Positions 27,699 through 36,823 of a stretch of 64,000 bases of DNA are shown here, piece after piece. The notes under the pieces are model-generated. The model had not been told where the DNA came from, did not search any database, and saw only the letters and a list, made by a program, of their open reading frames with translations. This stretch comes from Aquicella lusitana (GTDB lineage Bacteria; Pseudomonadota; Gammaproteobacteria; DSM-16500), in assembly GCF_902459475.1 (NCBI RefSeq), contig NZ_LR699114.1, positions 1,364,001 to 1,428,000 on the forward strand, in the 5' to 3' direction. How positions within the stretch are numbered: position 1 is the first letter of the stretch; each line of letters opens with the position of its first letter. The position numbers were made by a program, and so were the translations under genes.

Positions 27699-28062
27699 TA
27701 TGCTCTATCCTCTGCCTGTTGTGCCGGAGTCCAACCTATTCACTGACTATTTTTGTTCACTGTTTGTTACTATTACATTCACGTGAACCATTTCGTGTTG
27801 ATCGTCAGCGCCTTGTCTTAACCCGTATAAAATTTAAACGCCACCTCTCGGGGTGTTTGCGCTAAAAAAATTTTTTAATTTTTCAACAAATTAGTTATTT
27901 ATCTGCTTGATAACTGGTGCCTTTTGAGTTTGGTCATACCCTATCGATTTTCCGAACATAAAACATTGATCTACATCATGGAAAATTGATAATTTATTTG
28001 ATAAGGGTGCTTATTTAGGTAAAATAAGGAACAAATTAATATAATAATCAGTGGTATAAATT
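27699..28062. promoter_or_regulatory. Divergent promoter region of cyo and fnr
   Basis: A gene-free 364-bp stretch between the leftward cyo operon and the rightward regulator. It carries one good FNR-like box (27966-27979) nearer the regulator and the 10-bp palindrome ttcacgtgaa near 27778. I cannot place -10/-35 boxes reliably. Confidence 0.6.
27966..27979 (+). promoter_or_regulatory. FNR/ANR-like box
   Basis: TTGAT-CTAC-ATCAT matches the FNR/ANR consensus TTGAT-N4-ATCAA at 9 of 10 defined bases. It lies 83 bp upstream of the fnr-type start and about 270 bp upstream of cyoA. Autoregulation of fnr is the simplest reading. Repression of cyo, as in E. coli, is possible. Confidence 0.6.
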
Positions 28063-28791
28063 ATGCACAGCTCGGCTACTAGCAATCCTACCTGTAACCT
28101 TTGTTTGTTTGCGCCCTTTTGCACTTCAGAGGAAGAAATTTTACACACCGGAAGACAGGCGAGTCTCGCCGTCAAACAGTATCGCAAGCTCAATCGCAAC
28201 GAAGTCCTGTGCCTTCCCAATAATAAATTTCAAAACCTCTATGCTATTCAGAAAGGGACGCTAAAAACCTATCAGGTGGAAGCAGATGGAAGAGAATTAA
28301 TCCGGGAATTTTATTTTGCAGGCGAAATCCTCGGTTATGAAGCGATCTATACCGGTCATTATCCTTTTTCAGCTGTTGCCATATCAGAAACCTTGATTTG
28401 CGAAATACCTTATGCGAATTTTTTAAAATTGCTGCATTCAAAGCCCGCCCTGCAAAGGCGAATTTTGTACCTGATCAGCCGCCAGCTTAATATAGGATCT
28501 TATCTGGTATCGACCACTGCCGAGCAACGCTTGGCCGCTTTCCTTATCGAATTAGCCACCCGATTACATCCCGCCGAGACCCGATATGCCTTTTTGCTGC
28601 CCATGTCGCGTCAGGATATAGGCAACTATTTAAGGCTGTCTGCAGAAACCATCAGCCGTGTTTTTTCGCGCCTGCAAAAAAACAAAATGATCCTGATTGA
28701 CCACAAGAAAATAAACCTGCTTCAACCAGACAAGTTAAAGCAAGTTGCAGATGGATTATGGACAAGTAATAAAGGCAATACAGTTAAGTAA
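28063..28791 (+). CDS. fnr: FNR-type oxygen-sensing regulator (Crp/Fnr family)
   Basis: A 242-aa regulator with a cyclic-nucleotide-fold sensor, a long dimerisation helix and a C-terminal helix-turn-helix. Four cysteines are placed as for an oxygen-labile [4Fe-4S] cluster: Cys11, Cys14 and Cys20 in CNLCLFAPFC, and Cys113 in ISETLICEIPYANF. SRQDIGNYLRLSAETISRVFSRL is the FNR recognition helix (the E-x-x-S-R pattern). It should activate anaerobic genes and repress oxidases when oxygen is low. Divergent from cyo, with an FNR-like box in its own promoter. Confidence 0.92.
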   Translation: MHSSATSNPTCNLCLFAPFCTSEEEILHTGRQASLAVKQYRKLNRNEVLCLPNNKFQNLYAIQKGTLKTYQVEADGRELIREFYFAGEILGYEAIYTGHYPFSAVAISETLICEIPYANFLKLLHSKPALQRRILYLISRQLNIGSYLVSTTAEQRLAAFLIELATRLHPAETRYAFLLPMSRQDIGNYLRLSAETISRVFSRLQKNKMILIDHKKINLLQPDKLKQVADGLWTSNKGNTVK

Positions 28792-28826
28792 AAGCTTTCT
28801 GTTTTTACAGGTTTTCAGATGCTTAT

Positions 28827-28865
28827 CCAGAACCTTATCCACAGAATCTGTGGATAAGGTTCTGG
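28827..28865. other. Perfect 17-bp hairpin with two opposed DnaA boxes
   Basis: The arms ccagaaccttatccaca and tgtggataaggttctgg are perfectly complementary around a 5-nt loop (gaatc). Each arm carries the DnaA consensus TTATCCACA, on opposite strands. It lies 36 bp past the stop of fnr, so it could serve as a transcription-ending hairpin, but there is no T-tract. No dnaA, dnaN or origin-like AT-rich element accompanies it, so it is not evidence for an origin. Confidence 0.75.
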
Positions 28866-28978
28866 GGTATTCTTGAGGACTCCGTTCAGCATTAATATCC
28901 ACTATCGGCAGGAAGCCGAGGCAGTGCCTGATTCTATTGCTTTCTTGCCATCACATGATAGCATTTGAACAGCTTTCG

Positions 28979-29013
28979 CCCTGAGGAGGCCGCGAAGCGG
29001 CCGTCTCGAAGGG
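28979..29013 (+). repeat. REP-like hairpin (copy near 29 kb)
   Basis: A 35-bp element with a GGCCGC-GAA-GCGGCC core and flanks ctgagga/tctcgaaggg, followed 4 bp later by the repeat core at 29018. Two other copies lie at 55657-55690 and 55926-55960. The GC-rich hairpin stands out against its AT-rich surroundings. Confidence 0.8.
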
Positions 29014-29017
29014 TGAA

Positions 29018-29044
29018 CGGTTAGAAATTTTGTCGTGTACAGAG
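29018..29044 (+). repeat. Copy B of the 27-bp insertion-sequence end-like repeat
   Basis: It ends ttttgtcgtgtacagag and is identical in the core to the copy at 55966-55992. It directly follows a REP-like hairpin, as the 55.9-kb copy does, suggesting that the two are parts of one mobile unit. Confidence 0.75.
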
Positions 29045-29048
29045 TTTA

Positions 29049-29192
29049 TTGATAAAAAATAGTTTGTTTAAAGCACAGCAACATAATGTATCGCCAGAAG
29101 TTCGTGATTATTCAGGCAGCCTGCATAACGATAGCCAAAATAAAATTCATTCCGAAGAAAAAAGACCGCTCCAGGCGCTAAGCAATTCATAG
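29049..29192 (+). pseudogene. Possible coding remnant (47 codons) next to the repeat
   Basis: A TTG-initiated frame immediately right of the repeat has a protein-like composition (SPEVRDYSGSLHNDSQNK...). No ribosome binding site is clear and no family is recognised. It may be the tail of a gene interrupted by the repeat. The rest of the region up to 29267 shows nothing else. Confidence 0.15.
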
Positions 29193-29267
29193 TTCTGCCA
29201 AAAAGCAATTTGACTGATTAACACGATGCCAAATGCTTTTTAGCAGGCAACAGCTTCTAACATTGCC

Positions 29268-31502
29268 TTAGTTTTTAATCTTATCTTTTATCCATATACC
29301 AGCCGGTTTTAAATTCGTATCTGTCCAGGGCCCACCGGAACAGGTTCCTGTTTTCCAGATTGCACCAGAGCGGAAATCATCCGAATAATTCCAATTGGTC
29401 CAACTGATTTTCTTTTGACTCATTAATTGTATGTATTTATCAGACATGACAAAGTCATTCGTCCCATCGCCTGAGTAAGTTTGCGTCCCAAATTCCGTAA
29501 CAAAAATAGGCAGTACATTGGAGGCCTTATCAAGTTCATTTAAATAAACCTCACGATGAGAAGCTGCATAAAAGTGAAAAGTGTACATAATATTTGGGAA
29601 GGTGACAGGCTGATTGATTATGTCCTGTGAACTCCTTCCATCTGAAATGCCTAACGAACTCCAGCCTGCGGTACCGACAAGAATGACTGTGTCGGGGTCA
29701 ATCGAACGAATCACGGGAATAAGTTTATCCGCATAGCTCTTGATTGTGCTCCAACTGACGCCATTCGGCTCATTCGCGATTTCATAAATAAGGTTTTTCT
29801 TGCCTTTATGCGCTGTTGCAATGTCTGTGAAGAATTTCTGCGCTCTCGTTAAATTATAGTTAGGATCGCCCGGAGAAAGAATATGCCAATCCACAATCAC
29901 ATAAACTCCACGTTGCGTGGCTTCTTCAATGATTTGATTAACCTGATTGGTAAAGCCAACCGGGTCCGTCTCATACCCTCCTTCTTGCACATACAAAGAG
30001 GCACGGACCACACTCGCTTTGAAATCATTAGTTAATGCATCCAACGATGCCGGGGTGACACATTTGTTCCATCCATACCATTGCAGCCCATGTGTACTCA
30101 TGCCCTTTAATTGGATAGGAACATTGTGCTCATTGCAAAGCTTCGTGCCGCAAACTTTTAATCGACCATTAATCGAAACAGGCGTTCCCGCTTGCTGACT
30201 CAATGAGATAGTTTCGATCTGGTTATCAGTTGCCGTCAAAGGCTGCGGGTTAAAATGAATGGAATAGTCGGGAACGGGATCAGATGAAACCTGATAGATC
30301 AGCCCAGCTGTTAACATCACAGTGCTCGTACCGCTGCCATTATTAAGCGTTACCGTTTGTGTAACAGGATTAGCATTATTATTGGGTGTAAAAGTAACAT
30401 TTAGTGAAGGCAGTGTCGCAGGCGCTCCATTTACATTCACCGTTACACTGGCCTGAACGACCCGACTACAGCTGTAGGTTAATTCAGCAACAGGTGCAGG
30501 ATCATTAGCTACCAGGGTGGCAGGATGAAAAGCGGGTTGGCATTGGAACCCATTATAATTAATGACAGGTGTTGAGAAGCTATAAGTGCTGCCCTTTTTT
30601 AACTGTGAAACAGTTAAAGACATATTCCAATCCACAGTAACAGGTGTCGCACTGCCTGTTCCTGATTCTGTCAGCTGGATAGTCGGCTTGGCTGTATAAC
30701 CAGCCAATTCTGCAGGCAGTGCCTGCAGTTTAATGGTAATTTTTCCCGTTGGCTGCAACAAGGCATAGTTAATAATAACACTGGCAGTTTGATTTGCGCT
30801 CAAATGGACCGTAGAGGGGTTAACCATACTTTGGTAAGTATTACCGCCCGTATCTGTCACATTATCAGCCGAGATAGCATAACTACCTGGTACCAGGCCT
30901 GAAACCACCTTGGAACTCAGCCAAGGAAGATTAATATCACTGATTTTCTGCCCGTTCATAGTGATATGAACCAGCGCGTAATCCTGTGAAACATTCGCAG
31001 GCTTGGATGAACGACTGGTTAATTCTATATTCCCGGTTTCAACAGGACTTCCGAGATAAACTTGAGTTGTGCCCTCAATATGGTTATCGGTTGCCGCGCC
31101 GTATTTAATATAAATGGAATGGTCCGCAGGGAGATTTGTGTTCGCGCCGGGATAGGTGGGAAAATGCAGATTCAATGTCGCCAGGAAATTTCCTTCGGGC
31201 AACGCCTGGGAAGTGATTCGTAAATCATTATCAGGATAGGGCAAAGGGCTAAACGTTCCCCAAAAACTCGTGTTAAGGGCTTTAGTCGCCTGGAAGGTAA
31301 CAGTTGCGTTTTGAAAGTCGACCGCTTTGCCGCAATGATTGCTTAGTTTTAATATAATATTTTTCCAATAGTTATCTCCCGTCGAGCTGAATTGCGCGCC
31401 GATGCAGGAGGTTGATTGTGGCGTAATATGCTGAGGAATATTGGCAAAGCTAACAGGCGATAAAAAAAAGAGAACAGCCCCCAAGCTAAAAAATGCTTTC
31501 AT
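29268..31502 (-). CDS. Secreted GH5 cellulase/endoglucanase
   Basis: A 744-aa exported protein. Residues 1-21 are a signal peptide (MKAFFSLGAVLFFLSPVSFA). The next 430 residues are beta-rich, with repeated Ig/carbohydrate-binding-like segments. The C-terminal 310 residues form the GH5 barrel: IQLKGMSTHGLQWYG, VYVIVDWHIL, YEIANEPNG (acid/base Glu near residue 578), and PIFVTEFGT (nucleophile Glu near 669). It should hydrolyse beta-1,4-glucan, for example amoebal cyst-wall or plant cellulose. Legionella species secrete similar enzymes, but orthology here is not proven. Monocistronic. Confidence 0.88.
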   Translation of the reverse strand: MKAFFSLGAVLFFLSPVSFANIPQHITPQSTSCIGAQFSSTGDNYWKNIILKLSNHCGKAVDFQNATVTFQATKALNTSFWGTFSPLPYPDNDLRITSQALPEGNFLATLNLHFPTYPGANTNLPADHSIYIKYGAATDNHIEGTTQVYLGSPVETGNIELTSRSSKPANVSQDYALVHITMNGQKISDINLPWLSSKVVSGLVPGSYAISADNVTDTGGNTYQSMVNPSTVHLSANQTASVIINYALLQPTGKITIKLQALPAELAGYTAKPTIQLTESGTGSATPVTVDWNMSLTVSQLKKGSTYSFSTPVINYNGFQCQPAFHPATLVANDPAPVAELTYSCSRVVQASVTVNVNGAPATLPSLNVTFTPNNNANPVTQTVTLNNGSGTSTVMLTAGLIYQVSSDPVPDYSIHFNPQPLTATDNQIETISLSQQAGTPVSINGRLKVCGTKLCNEHNVPIQLKGMSTHGLQWYGWNKCVTPASLDALTNDFKASVVRASLYVQEGGYETDPVGFTNQVNQIIEEATQRGVYVIVDWHILSPGDPNYNLTRAQKFFTDIATAHKGKKNLIYEIANEPNGVSWSTIKSYADKLIPVIRSIDPDTVILVGTAGWSSLGISDGRSSQDIINQPVTFPNIMYTFHFYAASHREVYLNELDKASNVLPIFVTEFGTQTYSGDGTNDFVMSDKYIQLMSQKKISWTNWNYSDDFRSGAIWKTGTCSGGPWTDTNLKPAGIWIKDKIKN

Positions 31503-31677
31503 AACGAATCCCTTCGAAATTTTGAATACGTATTATAAATATAAGGTGGTACGGTTGTCACTGTATTCTCCGAGCTAGAAGATTAAAAAGGGAAAGCACC
31601 AGAAGGTAATAGACAGGGCAATTAATTTTTATCTATCATTAGACGTTAAAGGGAATTTATAAAAAGGAACCCATGGA

Positions 31678-32445
31678 ATGAAGAATAAGTTACATCTCAT
31701 AACGTATTTAACCATCGTTTTGATTACGTGGTTATTGGTGCCAACAAGCAGCTGGGCACAGGGAAACGGAAGAATGAGCTGCGAGGAATGCTATAATCAA
31801 GGTTATGACGACGGCTATGATGACGCCGAGTATGATTGCCCCTGTCCTCCCCTGCATTTCCAAAACTTAGGTCGAATTTATGTCGCACTGGCTCTGGGTT
31901 ACAATTCCTTTCTTTCCACTCAGCGCTTGCATGAAAACAATGAATTAATCGCCAGGCTGCGCGCGAATGCCGCGGGCTTTTTAGCGAATATCTATTTGGG
32001 CTATGGCCTTCTGGTATATCAAAATTTTTATCTGGGCGGCGAAGGCTTTTTTGGAACAAGCAATGCAGAAGGTAAAAGCTCAGTCAACACATTAGGCTCC
32101 TGGTTCCACCGCCAAGTGTCTATAGGCAATACCTATGGGTTAGCATTATTACCCGGATATCTTATTTACAATACCCTACTTTATTTTCGTCTGGGCTTAC
32201 TGAGAACAGCCATTGAAACCAAAGACTATTCCACTGGCGCATTGACTTCCAATGTAAGCGAAACCAACTGGCAAAATGGTGTTTCCTATGGTTTGGGGTT
32301 TGAAATGCCTGTCTACAAAAATTTCACCCTAAGGGCTGAATATAATCGCATTAATTACAGCTCATTTACCACTGCTGCGGGCACCGAAAACTCACCCTCC
32401 GATAATCAGGCTATTCTGGGTGTTCAGTACCGCTTTAATTATTAA
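31678..32445 (+). CDS. Outer-membrane beta-barrel protein
   Basis: A 255-aa protein with a signal peptide (ILITYLTIVLITWLLVPTSSWA region) and a short acidic Tyr/Asp-rich linker with several Cys (CEECYNQGYDDGYDDAEYDC). The rest is a barrel: alternating aromatic strands such as LGRIYVALALGYNSFLS, GFEMPVYKNFTLRAEYNRI, and a terminal strand AILGVQYRFNY ending in an aromatic residue as expected for BAM insertion. Similar in layout to small OmpA/OprF-type or Legionella surface barrels. Function unknown. Confidence 0.78.
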   Translation: MKNKLHLITYLTIVLITWLLVPTSSWAQGNGRMSCEECYNQGYDDGYDDAEYDCPCPPLHFQNLGRIYVALALGYNSFLSTQRLHENNELIARLRANAAGFLANIYLGYGLLVYQNFYLGGEGFFGTSNAEGKSSVNTLGSWFHRQVSIGNTYGLALLPGYLIYNTLLYFRLGLLRTAIETKDYSTGALTSNVSETNWQNGVSYGLGFEMPVYKNFTLRAEYNRINYSSFTTAAGTENSPSDNQAILGVQYRFNY

Positions 32446-32454
32446 AATTTTGAA

Positions 32455-32491
32455 ATCACATCCCATCATCTGTTCCATGATGGGATGTGAT
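32455..32491 (+). terminator. Perfect 15-bp hairpin after the beta-barrel gene
   Basis: atcacatcccatcat and atgatgggatgtgat pair perfectly around a 7-nt loop, 10 bp after the stop codon. T-tract poor on the plus strand, but position and stem support a transcription-ending role. Confidence 0.65.
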
Positions 32492-32605
32492 AAAGGCCAT
32501 GCTTTTTTATAAAAGCCTCCTATCATCCTTCACCTCTTGTTAACTAATTAATCGCATCAGCCTATCGGTAGTACTCATCAGGCCGATACGCTTCCATAGG
32601 GATTA

Positions 32606-35600
32606 ATGCTATTATTCAGGGAAAATCAACGACCGTATTTTGACCATCTCTTTGCTTACCCAAAACGGCTTCGTCGAGTCAATGCAAGATCATTAAATTT
32701 GGCAACAAGGAATGCAACCATGCAGAGAAAAAAAGAAGAAATAGAATTGGCGCTGGATAAATTAAATGATGAAGAAACACTCTTCCAAGTCTACTCCATA
32801 GCCAAACTGCAAATAAGCAGGGACGCCTTAAAACTCGAGAAAGATAGATGGGACCCAACCAACATTATTGCTTTTGAAAAACAAGTAATGAATTTTCGAT
32901 TGTTTATTTCAGCAATCAAAATTGAATATCGTATCGCAGGGAATCTGGATTTAGGTTTATTTTACTTATCACGGCCAGTACGAACATTACCGATCGATAA
33001 TAAATTTGCATATGAAAAAGCGGAAGAACACTTTGCAGAAGCAAAAAAACTATTTGATGCCAATCCATCGCAGCTGCGGCAATATCGGCGCATATTTGAT
33101 ATTTGTATCAAAGCAGCGGCGGATTTAGTTGAGTTAACCTCCATCTACATGACCCCTTTTAAATTAAATCTGAAAAAACTGCATGATCAAAGAATAGCAA
33201 AAAGTATCGCCCTCCCCAATGTGTTGTCATTAGCTGAATTAATAAACAACCAGACAAACGAAAAAAAAGCCACGCAGGCAACAGAAAGGTTATTTGCATC
33301 GGACAAAAATAAAGCCGATAAACTTGCACTGAGGATATGTGACATTTATACCAATGACCCCCTTAGAAAACTGAAAGGAGAAAAAGAAATAGCTGAAAAC
33401 CAAGAAAAAAATCTAGAGTTGTTAAAAATGATTATTCCGGTAATGCACTCTGAAATGTTATTCATCATGACTGATTATCTTAAAAAAATAGTCGAAGGCC
33501 ATTATCCAGAACAAAATATCATTCAATTATGTAAAAATTTTGAATCGGCCGAAGCAAAAAATATGCAAACTCTATTTACCAACTATGAAAAAATGTTAAA
33601 AGAATTGCAAGAATTACTGGCAATCCCCTTACCGGCCGAGCTACCAAACGAAATAAAAACGAGCTTTGACAAAAAGCAAAAGGAATTAGAAGTTGATTTA
33701 GCAAAAATAGAATCTTGCAACAAAATAATACAGGAAGCATATACAGCTTTTGTGAGGGAAGAAAAGCTGCGAAACAAACAAAGAAGGATATTTTTTGATG
33801 CTTTAATTAAAAGAGAGGCCTTAAAACAAAAGCAGCTTCAAAAGAAGAAAAGCAGCACCGATCAAACCCAGCCATCGACAAAAAACCGGCCTGATACCCA
33901 TGAAGAGCAACCTGTTCATTCAGTCAAAACAGTCAATCCAGAAGATACTGCTTATCAATTATACATTAATGGAAAATACTTGGATGCTATTAAGGTGTTG
34001 AAAAATTTATTACCCAACAAATTGGAACAAGCTGAGACATTGGCGCATTTCAAATACATTCATACCATCGCTGAATATTATAAATCATGGTCAGAATGGG
34101 TAATGCTTAACAATGATGGAGGCACAAGACAATATCATCAACTGAGGAAACTTTCCTATCATTACAAGAAACTGGCGAATGAATATTATACTTTAGCTCA
34201 CGAAGGATTGAAGAAAGGAATTGCTTTACAAATTACAAATACGGCTGATTATGACGAGTGGAAAATGTGGCTGGATTTAGCCGCCATGAGTGCAAGGCCT
34301 GAACGCAAATACCTTGACAAAAGCTTGGTCGAGAAAGCGCCCATACAAGAAAGGCGGCTTCCCAAATACTCGTCGTCCAAATCTGAATCCTCTTCGACAC
34401 AGCCAGTAACAACGGTGGCGCCAAAGCAAATTGAAGTAACTAAAAAACCACCGCCTGTTATCAAACAAGAGCCACTTAATATATCACTCAGTCCGTGGGT
34501 TGATGAACAATTACAGTCTCTGATTAAACACGGCGTTGAAGTCCATGTAGTGGGTGGAGCTGTTAGAGACACTTTATTAGGAAAACCTGCTAAAGATAAT
34601 GATATTGTAGTCAACTGCTCACCTATTAAAATAAAAAAAATACTTCACTCACCAGGTGAAATTCGTGGGAAAACTCGTCCTATCCTAAATCTGAATAATG
34701 ACGAAGAAAACATGGAGCTTTCTCCTTTATGCGCTCCTCATTCTGGACAGAACCAAAAACCTGTCATCTTGGATGATGGAACAATAACAACTTATACGCC
34801 TGCTAATTCAATCTTGGACGACGCCTCATTACGTGACTTTACGATAAATGCACTTTATTGGAACCTTAAATCTAAAAGCGTGTTGGATCCAACAGGAAAT
34901 GGGTTGGCTGATTTACGTGCGGGAATGATACGAACAATTATTGACGCAAATCTTAGCTTTCAAGAAGATCCCATTCGAATGCTACGGGCTGTTCGGCTCA
35001 GGGCGAAACTCAATTTCCGCCTTGAGGAGGCGACCCAGGAAGCAATTGTGAAAAATGCGGGGGTAATTACTAAAGCAAATCCAGGACGAATACTGCTTGA
35101 ATTAACAAAATGCATAGATGACGGGAACCTGCATACTAACATTATTGAATTACAAAAATTAGGCTTGTTAAAATATATTTTCCCCGCTGCAAATAACCTA
35201 TTTAATTCCAAACCATCCATAGCCGGATCATTGATTGAGCACATGCTATTGCTGGCCAGCAATCCTTATTCACCCCGCTGCTATGCTAATCTGCCTTTTT
35301 TTCTTGCTACAATGCTTTGGGTTCCAGTTCAGGAAAAAATTACTGAATTAAAATTTTCAGCCGATTCCGATAAATATCAAACCATCGTCAACGAGATGGA
35401 AAAAATCCTGAGGGAGCAGGAAAAATGCTTGGGCCTTACTGAAGAACTACAAAATATTATACGTTTAATATGGCGCAACCATATTTCTAGAGAATTCAAT
35501 CAGCCCGATTTATATTTAATTAACAGCGCTTACTCATCCGATGAATTAGAAGTGATGAATAGCTTTTCTGAGATGCATAGTCAAGTCTCAGCGCAAATAG

Positions 35601-35725
35601 TGGCTTATTACCCAACAGTAACAACATGGATACCAAAAGTTGACGCCCCCAAAACATCCCTTACATCTCCTGTTGAAACAGGTAGTTATAAGCCAGACTC
35701 ACCAGGAAAATATCGTTTGCATTAA
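32606..35725 (+). CDS. Large fusion: helical N-terminal region plus poly(A) polymerase/CCA-transferase-like domain
   Basis: A 1039-aa protein. Residues 1-600 are charged and helical, with coiled-coil-like stretches and a TPR-like pair near 450-560. A Ser/Thr/Pro linker follows. Residues about 625-1000 are a class II nucleotidyltransferase: VVGGAVRDTLLG, DNDIVV with the DxD metal site near residue 662, SLRDFTINALYW, DPTGNGLADLRAGMIR, and EDPIRMLRAVRLRAKLNF. The catalytic residues look intact. Housekeeping PcnB or Cca lacks such an N-terminal extension. The segment normally rich in substrate-shaping residues is altered (GKTRPILNLNNDEEN). Effector or RNA-modifying role is inference. Confidence 0.75.
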   Translation: MLLFRENQRPYFDHLFAYPKRLRRVNARSLNLATRNATMQRKKEEIELALDKLNDEETLFQVYSIAKLQISRDALKLEKDRWDPTNIIAFEKQVMNFRLFISAIKIEYRIAGNLDLGLFYLSRPVRTLPIDNKFAYEKAEEHFAEAKKLFDANPSQLRQYRRIFDICIKAAADLVELTSIYMTPFKLNLKKLHDQRIAKSIALPNVLSLAELINNQTNEKKATQATERLFASDKNKADKLALRICDIYTNDPLRKLKGEKEIAENQEKNLELLKMIIPVMHSEMLFIMTDYLKKIVEGHYPEQNIIQLCKNFESAEAKNMQTLFTNYEKMLKELQELLAIPLPAELPNEIKTSFDKKQKELEVDLAKIESCNKIIQEAYTAFVREEKLRNKQRRIFFDALIKREALKQKQLQKKKSSTDQTQPSTKNRPDTHEEQPVHSVKTVNPEDTAYQLYINGKYLDAIKVLKNLLPNKLEQAETLAHFKYIHTIAEYYKSWSEWVMLNNDGGTRQYHQLRKLSYHYKKLANEYYTLAHEGLKKGIALQITNTADYDEWKMWLDLAAMSARPERKYLDKSLVEKAPIQERRLPKYSSSKSESSSTQPVTTVAPKQIEVTKKPPPVIKQEPLNISLSPWVDEQLQSLIKHGVEVHVVGGAVRDTLLGKPAKDNDIVVNCSPIKIKKILHSPGEIRGKTRPILNLNNDEENMELSPLCAPHSGQNQKPVILDDGTITTYTPANSILDDASLRDFTINALYWNLKSKSVLDPTGNGLADLRAGMIRTIIDANLSFQEDPIRMLRAVRLRAKLNFRLEEATQEAIVKNAGVITKANPGRILLELTKCIDDGNLHTNIIELQKLGLLKYIFPAANNLFNSKPSIAGSLIEHMLLLASNPYSPRCYANLPFFLATMLWVPVQEKITELKFSADSDKYQTIVNEMEKILREQEKCLGLTEELQNIIRLIWRNHISREFNQPDLYLINSAYSSDELEVMNSFSEMHSQVSAQIVAYYPTVTTWIPKVDAPKTSLTSPVETGSYKPDSPGKYRLH

Positions 35726-35893
35726 AATTAGCCAAAATGGCAAAGAAACATGCCAAGTTAATCTCTACTTAAGTAAGCTTGCCAGAGCAATTTTTTAATT
35801 GTATCTTTGCAATTCATCATAGCAGCGCACCAAACAAATAATGATTGAAGCTAGCTGATTTTAAATATAAATATTGCAGCCATCTAAAGACAT

Positions 35894-36700
35894 ATGCATA
35901 AAATTGTTATTTCCTCCGGTCATTATATCCTTGCAAGTGTTAGCAAGATCCAAAAAATTTGCGCACCGCTTTTTGCAGGTGACCGATTTTCTTTTTTTGA
36001 TTATGCACGATTTGGCAAACAGGGGGAGTTTAATGGCTTCACAACGAATGGTGATTCCTTCAGAATATTTTTTGACCTGGAATACGAATCATTAAAATCA
36101 TGCAAACACCTCTCCTTTGAAGAAAACAAGTTTAACTATTTCTACTCACCTCCCCCTCAGTCATTTTCTGATAGCAATGACTCCCATGCAGCACAAGAAA
36201 TTCTTAGAGTAACCGGCGCAGACAACGGCTTCTCTCTCTTAAAAAAAAGAGGTGGTTTTATTGAAGCTTTTTATTTTGCCTGCGCGCTGCCACGCGATAA
36301 AGCGATTAATTATTATTTAAATCAATTGCCGCTCTTACACAAATTTATTAATTATTTCCAAACCGAAGCCAACGGGCTATTAAAATTAGCTCATGAAAAT
36401 ACGCTCATTTTGCCAGAAAAAATGCGCCCAAAAATGTGGGGCGATTCGTTGCAAAGGCCAACTCCTGCCCATGACCGATTATTGTCTCAAATTAAAAATG
36501 AAATTCATTTAACTAAGCGCGAAATTGAATGTGCTAACTATATCGGCCAGGGATATACTATTAAAGAAATCGCTGAATTGTTAGCTCTATCCTCACGCAC
36601 TGTGGAATCTCATATAGCTCATATTAAAACTAAGCTCAATATTCGGAGAAAATCCGAATTGGTTAAATACCTGTTACGTAATAACCTAATCAGGTATTGA
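35894..36700 (+). CDS. LuxR-type transcriptional regulator (solo)
   Basis: A 268-aa protein with an N-terminal ligand/sensor-like domain of unclear family and a C-terminal LuxR helix-turn-helix: LTKREIECANYIGQGYTIKE, then AELLALSSRTVESHIAHIKTKL. No receiver domain or autoinducer-synthase partner is nearby, so it is a LuxR solo. It converges on the leftward hydrogenase operon with about 120 bp between stops; a role in regulating it is not shown by the sequence. Confidence 0.82.
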   Translation: MHKIVISSGHYILASVSKIQKICAPLFAGDRFSFFDYARFGKQGEFNGFTTNGDSFRIFFDLEYESLKSCKHLSFEENKFNYFYSPPPQSFSDSNDSHAAQEILRVTGADNGFSLLKKRGGFIEAFYFACALPRDKAINYYLNQLPLLHKFINYFQTEANGLLKLAHENTLILPEKMRPKMWGDSLQRPTPAHDRLLSQIKNEIHLTKREIECANYIGQGYTIKEIAELLALSSRTVESHIAHIKTKLNIRRKSELVKYLLRNNLIRY

Positions 36701-36823
36701 TGTTTATACGTATCTCCTTACAACAGTTGGTGCCGGGTAAAATCACACTGTCATTGCTGTAAAGATAAGTGAGGACGCAATGGCGAGGAGAAGGAGATAT
36801 TCACACTAACAGAGCATTAAGCC

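Noticed and set aside
28827-28865. Origin of replication based on two DnaA boxes
   Set aside because: Only two boxes in a hairpin, no AT-rich unwinding element, no dnaA, dnaN or gidA neighbourhood.
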